Shown one piece after another: positions 16,913-24,517 of a DNA stretch of 64,000 bases (position 1 is its first letter; each line of letters opens with the position of its first letter). The translations under genes and the position numbers were made by a program. The stretch covers positions 1-64,000 of the forward strand of contig CAUQKI010000001.1 of NCBI GenBank assembly GCA_963518955.1, given 5' to 3'. The stretch comes from JABCPE02 sp963518955 (lineage in GTDB: Bacteria > Bacteroidota > Bacteroidia > Flavobacteriales > Weeksellaceae). The notes below the pieces were generated by a model that worked only from the letters and a program-made list of their open reading frames with translations, ran no database searches and had not been told where the DNA came from.

Positions 16913-18292
16913 TTATTTCACTCCGTGCATCATTTTACTGATAGGCTTATTAAGCAATATAAGCAATACTCCACAAACAATGACAAATCCTGAAATATAT
17001 GTGAAAATTTGCCCTGCTCCCATTTTTTCAACATAAGCAGCAATAAATCCTCCTAAGAAATTAGCAACCGAAGAAGACAACATCCATACCGCCATAAGCA
17101 CAGAGGCCAATTTAGGAGGTGAAAGTTTAGTCACCACTGAAAGCCCGACTGGCGAAATACATAATTCCCCTACTGTATGTATAAAATATGTCATTACTAA
17201 CCAAAAAAGACTTGCCTTTACTGCTGTATCTTTTATATCTCCGCCTCTCTCCGAAACGGCACCTAACATAAACCAAAAACCTATTCCTAGAATGACCATC
17301 CCCATCCCCATTTTAATAGGTGTAGATATTTTTCTCCCTAGAGGAGAACTCCAAAACATTGCAAACAATGGAGCTAAAGTAACAACGAAGAAAGGGTTTA
17401 CCGACTGAAACCAAGATGAAGGAATCGTCCAATCTCCAATAAATGGTAATGTAACATCTCTATCAATATAGTTGTCTGTATATAATGCTATTGAAGAACC
17501 TGCTTGTTCAAATCCAGCCCAAAAGAATACTGCAAATAAGAATAAAATAAATATCACACTTATTTTATCTTTTTCTTCTTTATTTAAAGTATCTACTTGT
17601 TGCCCTTCCTCTTGTTTTTCGAATTTGACAACAGGTTTTGTTCCTATCTCTCCTAAATACTTAGGGGCTAACAAATTAAACACCACCTGCCCTAATAACA
17701 TACCAATAGATGATGCTAAAAATCCATATCTATACCCATAAGATATTATTTCTCCATTATTATCCTTAGCTGCAAAAATATCATCTGTTAAAACACCTAT
17801 TACGATAGGGGCTATTAATGCACCTAAATTTATCCCCATATAAAAAATAGAAAATGCGGAGTCTCTTCTTTCATCTCCATCTTTGTATAAATTCCCTACC
17901 AATATAGAAATATTAGGTTTAAAGAACCCATTACCTATAATTAATAAGAATAGCCCAATATAAAGCCCTGTCATATTATTCATTAGAAAAAGAGCAAATT
18001 GCCCAAACATCATCGTAATCCCGCCAATAGTAACAGCTAATCTCTGCCCCAGGTATTTATCTGCTAGCCAACCGCCAATCAATGGTGTAAAATACACTAA
18101 TCCCGTAAAGTTACCATAAATAATACTTGCTTCTGCTGAGTTTATTCCTAATCCTCCCTGCAAATATGTTTTCGTGAGATAATACATAAGTATCGCACGC
18201 ATTCCATAATAACTGAAACGCTCCCACATCTCAGTAAAAAACAAGAGGTAAAGTCCTTTAGGATGTCCCTTCTTCTGTTGAACTACTTCCAT
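16913..18292 (-). CDS. Proton-dependent oligopeptide transporter (POT family)
   Basis: 459-aa MFS-type carrier for di- and tripeptides driven by protons. The POT signature ExxERFSYYGMRAIL (about 16-30) is intact, including the Glu and Arg used for proton coupling. The FKPNISILVGNLYKDGDERRDSAF block (core GNGFFKPNIS, about 121-130) is the second POT signature. About 12-14 helices. It follows the M42 peptidase and MerR genes on the same strand but has its own -7 element. Context suggests peptide utilisation. Confidence 0.92.
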   Translation of the reverse strand: MEVVQQKKGHPKGLYLLFFTEMWERFSYYGMRAILMYYLTKTYLQGGLGINSAEASIIYGNFTGLVYFTPLIGGWLADKYLGQRLAVTIGGITMMFGQFALFLMNNMTGLYIGLFLLIIGNGFFKPNISILVGNLYKDGDERRDSAFSIFYMGINLGALIAPIVIGVLTDDIFAAKDNNGEIISYGYRYGFLASSIGMLLGQVVFNLLAPKYLGEIGTKPVVKFEKQEEGQQVDTLNKEEKDKISVIFILFLFAVFFWAGFEQAGSSIALYTDNYIDRDVTLPFIGDWTIPSSWFQSVNPFFVVTLAPLFAMFWSSPLGRKISTPIKMGMGMVILGIGFWFMLGAVSERGGDIKDTAVKASLFWLVMTYFIHTVGELCISPVGLSVVTKLSPPKLASVLMAVWMLSSSVANFLGGFIAAYVEKMGAGQIFTYISGFVIVCGVLLILLNKPISKMMHGVK

Positions 18293-18318
18293 AATGATTT
18301 ATTATATTTTTTGGATAG

Positions 18319-18326
18319 CAAATATA
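18319..18326 (-). promoter_or_regulatory. -7 promoter element for the POT transporter
   Basis: On the minus strand: TATATTTG, 27 bases upstream of the start codon at 18292. It lies in the 69-base gap after the MerR gene. Confidence 0.55.
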
Positions 18327-18361
18327 AAACTATTTTTTTTAATTAAACAATATATTTATGC

Positions 18362-18700
18362 CTATTCTTTGTCAATTAGTGAATTTTTTAGCTTATTTAG
18401 TTCACTTTTAACAAATTCCAGCCTTTCTATGATATTTACACTTTCCTCTATTTTATCATTGGTTACCAGCGCAATACGAGCTCCATCCAGCGTGTAGCCT
18501 TTTTCTTTGACCAAATGATAAATAATCTTCAAGTTTTTAATATCCTCTGGCGTGAAATAGCGGGTTCCTTTCTTGTTTTTTTTAGGATTGAGAATGGGAA
18601 ATTCTTTCTCCCAATAGCGGAGCAGTGATGCATTGACCCCGAAAGCCAACGCCACCTCTCCTATTGAATAATACAGTTTATCTGGAAGATTGATTTTCAT
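18362..18700 (-). CDS. MerR-family transcriptional regulator
   Basis: 112-aa protein with a winged helix-turn-helix of the MerR type (about 8-75): YSIGEVALAFGVNASLLRYWEKEF (core IGEVALAFGV), then KGTRYFTPEDIKNL and the second half with EKGYTLDGARIAL. The C-terminal coiled coil (about 80-110) would dimerise it. It has no cysteines for metal sensing, so the ligand is unknown. Only 15 bases separate it from the M42 gene upstream, so it is co-transcribed; it may regulate that gene or the POT gene downstream. Confidence 0.85.
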   Translation of the reverse strand: MKINLPDKLYYSIGEVALAFGVNASLLRYWEKEFPILNPKKNKKGTRYFTPEDIKNLKIIYHLVKEKGYTLDGARIALVTNDKIEESVNIIERLEFVKSELNKLKNSLIDKE

Positions 18701-18715
18701 AATTTTTAATTTTTA

Positions 18716-19792
18716 CTAAAAATATTTTAGTTCTATTTTAGGTTTAATTTGTAATAAAGTATTGTAAATCAATTTTATAATATCGCTCACATCTTTCTTA
18801 TCCACCATTTCTACCGTAGTATGCATATATCTAAGCGGCAAAGAAATCAGTGCCGATGGAATCCCTCCATTAGAATAAGCAAAGGCATCCGTATCCGTTC
18901 CTGTAGCCCTGCTACACGCTGCTCTTTGGAACGGAATGTTATTTCTCTCGGCAGTTTCTATTATCAAATCTCTTACTTTGTGATGCACTGCTGGCGCATA
19001 GGCGATTACAGGCCCTGCTCCACATTTTTGGTCGCCTTCTTTCTTTTTCTCAATCATCGGAGTGGTAGTATCGTGGGTAACATCCGTAACTATCGCAATA
19101 TTTGGTTTTATGCGTTCAGTTATCATTTCCGCTCCACGAAGCCCGATTTCTTCCTGAACAGAATTGGTAATATAAAGCCCAAACGGCAGTTTTTTCTTGT
19201 TTTCTTTCAGCATACGAGCCACCTCAGCAATCATGAAACCTCCCATTCTATTGTCCAATGCTCTGCAAACAAAATATCTGTCATTCAGCTCAAAGAACTC
19301 ATCTGGGTAAGTAATCATACAACCTACATGGATACCCAGCTCCTCTACTTCCTCCTTGGTAGTCGCTCCGCAGTCAATGAAAATATTGTCCAATTTAGGT
19401 GTTGGCTCGTTCTGATTGGCTCTTGTGTGAATAGCAGGCCAGCCGAAAACTCCCTTCACTACGCCTTTTTTACCATGAATATTGACCACTTTAGATGGAG
19501 CGATGACTTGGTCTGAACCACCATTTCTAATAACATAAATCAGTCCATCATCCGTGATATAGTTTACATACCAAGAGATTTCGTCAGCGTGGGCTTCTAT
19601 CACGACTTTGAACTCAGCTTTAGGATTGATAATTCCGTATGCCGTTCCGTAATAATCCACCTCCACTTTGTCCACAAAAGGGCTGATATAGTCACACCAA
19701 AGCTGCTGCCCGTTTTGTTCAAATCCTGTGGGAGATGCTGTATTTAAATATTTTTCTAAAAATTCTAACGATTCTTTTTTAAATTTAACCAT
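18716..19792 (-). CDS. M42-family metal-dependent aminopeptidase
   Basis: 358-aa cytoplasmic aminopeptidase of the tetrahedral-cage (TET/FrvX/endoglucanase-M-like) family. Metal and catalytic residues are visible: VIEAHADEIS (His and Asp), the VQEEIGLRGAE Glu pair, RALDNRMGG Asp, and a final SLPLRYMHTTVE His. GTDTDAFAYSNGG is also conserved. It probably releases N-terminal residues from peptides delivered by the neighbouring POT carrier (inference). Its operon continues into the MerR gene; the divergent DUF4294 gene begins 53 bases away. Confidence 0.9.
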   Translation of the reverse strand: MVKFKKESLEFLEKYLNTASPTGFEQNGQQLWCDYISPFVDKVEVDYYGTAYGIINPKAEFKVVIEAHADEISWYVNYITDDGLIYVIRNGGSDQVIAPSKVVNIHGKKGVVKGVFGWPAIHTRANQNEPTPKLDNIFIDCGATTKEEVEELGIHVGCMITYPDEFFELNDRYFVCRALDNRMGGFMIAEVARMLKENKKKLPFGLYITNSVQEEIGLRGAEMITERIKPNIAIVTDVTHDTTTPMIEKKKEGDQKCGAGPVIAYAPAVHHKVRDLIIETAERNNIPFQRAACSRATGTDTDAFAYSNGGIPSALISLPLRYMHTTVEMVDKKDVSDIIKLIYNTLLQIKPKIELKYF

Positions 19793-19844
19793 AAAAGGAA
19801 TGATTTTTGTATTGTTGAATAAATTAAAAATTGATGTAAAAGTA

Positions 19845-20525
19845 ATGATTTTTTATAAACTACACTATTTATTTCTTATTTGTTTCGGGCTTATTCTAAA
19901 CGCTCAGGAAAAACCCAATACAGAAATGTTAATAGATGAATATGGAAAAGAATATTATTATGACAATGTTCTGAAAGCCAAAGTTTATGAAATCGATGGA
20001 GAACGGATAGTCATCATGGATGAACTATACCTTGGAGCAAAACCGAAATTCAACAACCAGCTTGACCGAAATTATTACTTTTTCCTTAACAAAAAACTCT
20101 CTCGTGTGTATCCTCTGTTTCTCACTGCATTAGAGCAATACCGCAGTTTGCAGGCCGATATACAAAACATGAAAGGAGGAGAAAAAAGAAAACACATAAG
20201 AGAAAAACAAAAAGAACTGGCTTCACAATACGAAACCAAACTAAGGGATTTGACCACCTCTGAAGGGCAGATTTTCGCGAAACTTATGAACCGTTCGACA
20301 GGAAAAACGGTCTATGAACTAATAAAAGAACTCAAAGGCGGTTTTAATGCTTTTCTGTGGAATGTACAGGGAAATGTAGCCGACATAGACCTCAAAAAGG
20401 AATACAACCCACGCAAATACAGAGATGATGAATATCTGGAAAGTCTGCTGATTTCCAACTGGCAACAGGGCTACCTAAAACCCTACACTGGCTACGAAAA
20501 ATTCTCTGTTAAAGGAAAAGAATAA
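19845..20525 (+). CDS. DUF4294 exported protein
   Basis: Start set at 19845, which gives a signal peptide (MIFYKLHYLFLICFGLILNAQ, split as about 1-20) directly before QEKPNTEM; a longer frame would run into the M42 gene. The 226-aa protein matches DUF4294, a Bacteroidota family: IDEYGKEYYYD (about 29-39), a Lys/Glu-rich helical middle (about 95-140) and an LIKELKGGFNAFLWNVQGN block (about 165-183; core GGFNAFLWN). Function unknown. Ends at a convergent terminator. Confidence 0.82.
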   Translation: MIFYKLHYLFLICFGLILNAQEKPNTEMLIDEYGKEYYYDNVLKAKVYEIDGERIVIMDELYLGAKPKFNNQLDRNYYFFLNKKLSRVYPLFLTALEQYRSLQADIQNMKGGEKRKHIREKQKELASQYETKLRDLTTSEGQIFAKLMNRSTGKTVYELIKELKGGFNAFLWNVQGNVADIDLKKEYNPRKYRDDEYLESLLISNWQQGYLKPYTGYEKFSVKGKE

Positions 20526-20548
20526 AATCTAAACCCATGTTTAGATTT
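20525..20548. terminator. Bidirectional terminator
   Basis: AAATCTAAAC against GTTTAGATTT with a 4-base loop lies between two convergent genes and overlaps the stop of the sulfoxide reductase gene. Confidence 0.7.
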
Positions 20549-21026
20549 TCGCAGAAACTATCTCTGCCACCTTTTCTAAATAAAATACATCCGTTTCATC
20601 TAGTGTTCCATACTGTTCGCTATCCACATCTAGAACACCTACGACTTTCCTATTCTTATCAAAAACAGGAACTACGATTTCTGATTTGGTAGCAGAACTA
20701 CACGCGATATGACCAGGGAATTTTTCCACATCAGGAACCAGCTGGGATTTTTCCTCTTTCCAAGCTGTTCCACAAACACCCTTACCAAACTCTATCCTAG
20801 TACAAGCTATCGGCCCTTGGAATGGCGCCAAAACTAGTTCTTCATTTTTCACCCAATAAAATCCTACCCACCACCAAGAAAAAACCTGATGCAGCGCCGA
20901 AGAAACATTGGCCAAATTAGCCGTCAGATCCGTTTCGCCCTCTACAAGAGCTTCCAGCTGAGGCAATAGCGCTTCGTATTTTTCTATTTTTGTTCCATTT
21001 TCTGGGATAAATAAATTTTCTGCCAT
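20541..21026 (-). CDS. msrC: GAF-domain free methionine-R-sulfoxide reductase
   Basis: Reduces free methionine-(R)-sulfoxide, an oxidative-damage product, in the cytoplasm. The 161-aa protein is a single GAF domain with the three conserved cysteines of fRMsr: ACTR (Cys75), GVCGTA (Cys85) and HIACSS (Cys109), then EIVVP and VGVLDVDSE. Start set at 21026 (MAENLF), downstream of the -7 element; an earlier Met adds eight residues. Probably monocistronic. Confidence 0.88.
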   Translation of the reverse strand: MAENLFIPENGTKIEKYEALLPQLEALVEGETDLTANLANVSSALHQVFSWWWVGFYWVKNEELVLAPFQGPIACTRIEFGKGVCGTAWKEEKSQLVPDVEKFPGHIACSSATKSEIVVPVFDKNRKVVGVLDVDSEQYGTLDETDVFYLEKVAEIVSAKI

Positions 21027-21064
21027 AATTATATAAGTTATAAATAACACGCTAAAAATCTCCC

Positions 21065-21072
21065 CAAAATTA
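21065..21072 (-). promoter_or_regulatory. -7 promoter element for the fRMsr gene
   Basis: On the minus strand: TAATTTTG (TAnnTTTG), 39 bases upstream of the chosen ATG. Confidence 0.45.
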
Positions 21073-21100
21073 GGGATTTTTTTATAAAAGTATAATAAAC

Positions 21101-21133
21101 TTTGTCTTTTCTCGTTAATTATTAGTAAGTTTG
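21101..21133 (+). promoter_or_regulatory. Promoter of the small exported protein gene
   Basis: TTTG (21101-21104) and TAAGTTTG (21126-21133) are separated by 21 bases, fitting the two-part Bacteroidota promoter. The ATG follows 19 bases later. Confidence 0.65.
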
Positions 21134-21152
21134 AAAAATTAAATTTCTAATT

Positions 21153-21632
21153 ATGAAAAAGGTAGTAAAATTATTAAGCATTTTGATGGTGCTTTCTTTT
21201 GGATTATCAAAAATGAATGCACAGAGAGGTTCAACCTATAACACAGGAATTGGTATTCTTGCTGATGTAGGAGATGGAACTGTAGTTGGTCCTCATGTTA
21301 AACATTTCTTTGCTTCAAATCATGCAGGAGAATTTGCAGTATTATTTGGAAGAGGTGCTACTCACCTTAGCTTTATGTATCATTATGAACAACAATTTGG
21401 AGGTTCTGCAAGAGGATTAGCTTGGTACATTGGTATGGGTCCTGGTATTTCTTTCCCTAAAGGAGGGGGGAACACTATATTCTCTCTTGCGCCTGCTGCT
21501 GGTATAGATTTCAAGATTCCAGGAGCTCCACTAGGGATATTTTTCGACTGGAGACCTAGAATTTGGTTCTACACAGGAAACTCTGATTTTGATGCGGCAA
21601 GATTCGGACTTGGTATGAGAGTTACTTTCTAA
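21153..21632 (+). CDS. Small exported beta-rich protein, 159 aa
   Basis: I do not recognise a named family. It has a clear signal peptide (about 1-23, ending KMNAQ) and a mature part rich in Gly and aromatic residues in alternating strands (GIGILADVG, WYIGMGPGISF, GIFFDWRPRIWF), ending in Phe. This pattern resembles a small outer-membrane beta-barrel of about eight strands. It has a good promoter and terminator of its own, so it may be well expressed. Confidence 0.7.
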   Translation: MKKVVKLLSILMVLSFGLSKMNAQRGSTYNTGIGILADVGDGTVVGPHVKHFFASNHAGEFAVLFGRGATHLSFMYHYEQQFGGSARGLAWYIGMGPGISFPKGGGNTIFSLAPAAGIDFKIPGAPLGIFFDWRPRIWFYTGNSDFDAARFGLGMRVTF

Positions 21633-21650
21633 AAATTTGAAATGATAAAC

Positions 21651-21680
21651 AATCCCTTAGAAAAATCTAAGGGATTTTGT
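21651..21680 (+). terminator. Terminator after the small exported protein gene
   Basis: Perfect 11-bp stem, AATCCCTTAGA against TCTAAGGGATT, with a 4-base loop and a T-rich tail. It lies between convergent genes and may also serve mnmD. Confidence 0.8.
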
Positions 21681-21681
21681 T

Positions 21682-22353
21682 TTATAATAAAATAGCATTG
21701 AGCATTTCGCGTTTTCCTTTTGGCCCTTCTAATTTTTGAACCTCAAATCCTAACTCTTGCAAAACCCTTCTAACACTTCCTTTGGAAGAATATGTTGTTA
21801 AAAGTCCTCCTTTTTTCATTTTAGTTTTGACTAACTCAAACAAAGGCTTCTCCCATAAATCGGGCTGAACTCTCGCTCCGAAACAATCAAAATAAACCAA
21901 ATCAATCTCGGGCAGAGTTATTTTATCCAAGTCAAAGAAATCTGTTTTTATTTTGGTTAAGAAGAAATCGGGATAGATTTCTTGCGGTTTCTCCCAGTCG
22001 CACTCGTGAATTTGGCGGCAGGCTTTTTTTGTCAGCTCGGTGCTGAACAATTCATCATAGCCGAGAAGCCGAACCTCATCTGCATTGATGGGATATTTCT
22101 CCAAGGAAAAATAATTGATTTTAGAAACTCCTCCCGCAAGGAAGGCTTCCAAAGTCACCAGCACATTCAGCCCCGTTCCGAAACCCATTTCCAAAATATT
22201 GATTTCTTTTTTATCCAGTTTTTCTAATCCGTTTTTTATAAAAACATGCTCTGCCTCCTGCAATGCCCCGTGGTGGGAGTGATAGCACTCATCCAGCTTT
22301 TCTATATAAAGCGTTCTACTATTGTCCGCTGTGGTTTTCACTACTCTTTCCAT
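21682..22353 (-). CDS. mnmD: tRNA 5-methylaminomethyl-2-thiouridine methyltransferase, MnmD type
   Basis: Performs the last methylation of the mnm5s2U modification at wobble position 34 of tRNAs, using SAM. The 223-aa protein is the stand-alone methyltransferase half of MnmC: YHSHHGALQEAEHVF (about 24-38), the SAM motif ILEMGFGTGLN (about 54-64), and DLVYFDCFGARVQPDLW (about 149-165). The FAD oxidoreductase half is absent, as usual in this phylum. Its start overlaps the DUF6261-like gene by 35 bases, so expression depends on that transcript. Confidence 0.88.
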   Translation of the reverse strand: MERVVKTTADNSRTLYIEKLDECYHSHHGALQEAEHVFIKNGLEKLDKKEINILEMGFGTGLNVLVTLEAFLAGGVSKINYFSLEKYPINADEVRLLGYDELFSTELTKKACRQIHECDWEKPQEIYPDFFLTKIKTDFFDLDKITLPEIDLVYFDCFGARVQPDLWEKPLFELVKTKMKKGGLLTTYSSKGSVRRVLQELGFEVQKLEGPKGKREMLNAILL

Positions 22354-23059
22354 CTCCTTTTCCTTTTTTAGACCTTGCTTTTATGGCTTCATTGTTACTG
22401 GCGATAATCTCTGCTGCTTCCGCGGAGAAATTTTTAAACATTTCTGGCTGGGCTATGCTCATGGCTACCAAATACGGCATTACTTTTTTATTGATAAGGT
22501 CTAAGAGCGGTTTTCTCAGACTCGTGGCACTGCTCTTTTCTTTTTGGGAAACCTGTGCTTTTTCATAATCTGAACGAAGACTTGCAAAAGTCTCCTGTTT
22601 TATTTTAATCTCTGCAAGGGCTTCTCTCACTCCTGTAAGGGTATCTACTGAAGGAACAAGCTCTATTGCGGAAAAATCTTCTAATAGGGAGCCAATAAGA
22701 GTAGATTGGCTGGCATAATTCTCACTTGTTATCTTCACGCCGTATTTCTTAAAAATATCTCTCAATTTTTTAGCATGGTCTTTTAGAGGTTCCAAAGGGA
22801 TATTTTCATAACCTTTCAAGAGTTTATCCAAAACCCTGATGGCTTGGTCTCTCTGTGCATCGGCTTCTTCTAATTTGGATAAAGCTTGGTCTTTTTTCAC
22901 AGCGGAGGTCATCTCATTGGCCTGCTGTTCTATTTCTAAAAAAGTTCTCAGTAAAAACGAATCTCCCTGCACTGCCGGAGCTGCCTTAAATGCTTTCATC
23001 AAACGAAGAGCCGTGTCTCCAAGTTCGGTAACTCTTGCTTGATAATTTAATGGTTTCAT
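22319..23059 (-). CDS. Helical protein, DUF6261-like
   Basis: 246-aa, almost entirely alpha-helical and charged (many Lys, Glu, Ala, Leu), with no signal peptide or membrane segment. The overall pattern (MKPLNYQARVTELGDTALR start, SxxTLIGSLLED near 122, LIPVDTLTGVREALAEI-like middle) resembles the uncharacterised Bacteroidota family DUF6261; I hold this assignment with moderate confidence. The basic, Ser-rich tail (about 228-246) is low complexity. It begins 7 bases after the PD-(D/E)XK nuclease gene and overlaps mnmD, so the three form an operon. Function unknown. Confidence 0.65.
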   Translation of the reverse strand: MKPLNYQARVTELGDTALRLMKAFKAAPAVQGDSFLLRTFLEIEQQANEMTSAVKKDQALSKLEEADAQRDQAIRVLDKLLKGYENIPLEPLKDHAKKLRDIFKKYGVKITSENYASQSTLIGSLLEDFSAIELVPSVDTLTGVREALAEIKIKQETFASLRSDYEKAQVSQKEKSSATSLRKPLLDLINKKVMPYLVAMSIAQPEMFKNFSAEAAEIIASNNEAIKARSKKGKGDGKSSENHSGQ

Positions 23060-23066
23060 CTTATTT

Positions 23067-24167
23067 CTATTTTTTATTATATTTTATCATAAATCCCTTT
23101 TCTATTTCCTCATTATATTCTATTACAAATTCTCTTAAAAATGCTAAATATTTCTTCAGATTTTCTACTACTTTATCTACATTTACAATATCTTCATCTG
23201 CTCCTAACCAGTCTTTTTGTTCCACAATAGCAATAGTCATATAACTTCCATTACCAGACATATCTGGTTTTCTTATTTCATTATATCCTTTTTGTTTTGC
23301 CTTTTCTATTAAAATAGAACAAAATTCATTTCTTGTTTCTCTTCTTATTTTTCTTTTTTCACCTTCTGGAAGATCTACATGTCTAGGGTCTGTAGAAATT
23401 TTAAAACAAAGTTTTTTTTCTTCTAATTGAATATAAATAGGATACCGCTCACAATACAAGCCCCAAGTTAGCAGAAAACAAAGAAAACCACCATTAGGGT
23501 TATCTACATAAAACCATCCCTTATTTTCTATCTTTGTTTCAATCGCCATATAAAATCCCTGCCATTCAAAATATTTATATTCATCACATTTAGGGTCTTT
23601 CCATTCACTAATTTTTTCCACCTTATATCTATTCGTTAAATCCTCTATTTGTGACATTCTATCTCTAAAATCAACAAAAATATTATTTTTTATTTGCTCA
23701 AACTTATTAAATAAATCAATAAAATCTTTTCTACTAAATATAGAATACCCTTTTTCTTTTATTTTTTTAAGGTTTGCTTCACACTCATTCCCTGTTTTTA
23801 GATAGATACAAATAGGCTTTTCTTTATTATTTTCTTGACACCATTTCTCTGCAATCTCCTTATATTTTTCTAATTGCTTAGAATGATCCCTGCTATTGGT
23901 TTTATCTTCTATAATGATAAGATATTTATCATTTACTTCTGCCCATACATCTATTTTTTCTTTCTGCCTCTTTGCTTCCACTTTATTTATAGATTCAGAA
24001 AAATTCGGGTTTTGTTTTTTTATCAATGCAGAAACAAATTCTTTCCCGCATTGATGCAAATCTTCATCTGTGGCTTTATAAGAATCATCTGCCCATTTCA
24101 AAAGCCAAGTAATAAAGGCATCTTGGCTTAATTCTTTTGTCGCAATTTCAAAAATGTTTGGTTTCAT
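23067..24167 (-). CDS. PD-(D/E)XK-superfamily nuclease
   Basis: 366-aa protein. The catalytic core is visible: a helix Glu near 12 (ATKELSQDAFITWLLKW), Asp73 in KIDVWAEV and the ExK pair Glu87/Lys89 in YLIIIEDKTNSRDHSKQL, matching the PDDEXK_4 type (PF14281). The C-terminal half (about 195-366) has no recognised domain and may read DNA or a partner. Family members are often in restriction or phage-defence settings. It is visibly AT-richer than mnmD and ilvE, suggesting acquisition. Five phased palindromes begin 19 bases upstream of its ATG; a DUF6261-like gene follows after 7 bases. Target unknown. Confidence 0.8.
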   Translation of the reverse strand: MKPNIFEIATKELSQDAFITWLLKWADDSYKATDEDLHQCGKEFVSALIKKQNPNFSESINKVEAKRQKEKIDVWAEVNDKYLIIIEDKTNSRDHSKQLEKYKEIAEKWCQENNKEKPICIYLKTGNECEANLKKIKEKGYSIFSRKDFIDLFNKFEQIKNNIFVDFRDRMSQIEDLTNRYKVEKISEWKDPKCDEYKYFEWQGFYMAIETKIENKGWFYVDNPNGGFLCFLLTWGLYCERYPIYIQLEEKKLCFKISTDPRHVDLPEGEKRKIRRETRNEFCSILIEKAKQKGYNEIRKPDMSGNGSYMTIAIVEQKDWLGADEDIVNVDKVVENLKKYLAFLREFVIEYNEEIEKGFMIKYNKK

Positions 24168-24185
24168 ATATATTTATTTTTAATT

Positions 24186-24369
24186 ATTCATTAGAGTAAA
24201 TTAATCTCTTTTCCTTTGTTTCTTCCTATTCATCATAGTGAATAGTATGGTTTCCTTTATTGATATTTCATTCACCGCAGTGAATCTGCTCCTCTTCTCT
24301 TTTTTATATCTATTCACTATTGTGAATTGGCTTCCTGCTATTATTTTTATCCAATTCATTAGAGTGAAT
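24186..24369. repeat. Five 16-bp palindromes at an exact 42-bp period
   Basis: Copies start at 24186, 24228, 24270, 24312 and 24354. Each is 16 bp and follows ATTCAY-N4-GTGAAT. Examples are ATTCACCGCAGTGAAT (24270) and ATTCACTATTGTGAAT (24312), both perfect six-base inverted repeats with a 4-base centre. Copies at 24228 and 24354 have T for C at position 6. The copy nearest the nuclease (24186) also has GTAAAT. All four linkers are exactly 26 bp, have no common sequence and are pyrimidine-rich on the plus strand. The period equals about four helical turns, so all sites face the same side of the DNA. It may be a cooperative operator, a set of RNA hairpins, or a CRISPR-like array with very short repeats; no cas gene is present. 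Confidence 0.85.
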
Positions 24370-24421
24370 GATAAATCTACATTGTTTCGGCTTTATTTAA
24401 AAACCTGCCCCTGCCTCCTTA

Positions 24422-24429
24422 CAAAGATA
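24422..24429 (-). promoter_or_regulatory. Possible -7 promoter reading through the array to the nuclease gene
   Basis: On the minus strand: TATCTTTG (TAnnTTTG). Transcription from here would give the nuclease mRNA a leader of about 250 bases containing all five palindromes. No TTG is seen at the -33 distance, so support is partial. Confidence 0.4.
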
Positions 24430-24437
24430 GGTCTTTT

Positions 24438-24466
24438 TTTGAATATAAAATAAATCCTTACCTTTG
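24438..24466 (+). promoter_or_regulatory. Promoter of ilvE
   Basis: TTTG (24438-24441) and TACCTTTG (24459-24466) with a 17-base spacer, 51 bases before the ATG. The palindrome array lies upstream of it, so it would not be in the ilvE transcript. Confidence 0.6.
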
Positions 24467-24517
24467 CTGATATTATTATACATTTAAATCAATTTTAATT
24501 CAATAAAAGAAATTGCG

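Larger units (their letters stand above)
24168..24517. other. 350-bp intergenic region holding the palindrome array and two promoters
   Basis: No supported gene. It contains five regularly spaced 16-bp palindromes (24186-24369), a GC-richer patch (about 24401-24420), a minus-strand -7 element at 24422-24429, and the ilvE promoter at 24438-24466. It separates the divergent nuclease and ilvE genes. Confidence 0.85.

Noticed and set aside
24186..24369. Ordinary CRISPR array
   Set aside because: Repeats are only 16 bp, far shorter than in known types, and no cas gene lies in the window. Kept as a CRISPR-like hypothesis rather than called as CRISPR.
24238..24453. A 71-aa hydrophobic reading frame through the palindrome array
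   Set aside because: Its start codon lies inside a repeat. The 42-bp period is divisible by three, so a 14-residue pattern appears automatically, and the changes between repeat copies alter amino acids. Composition simply reflects T-rich linkers.
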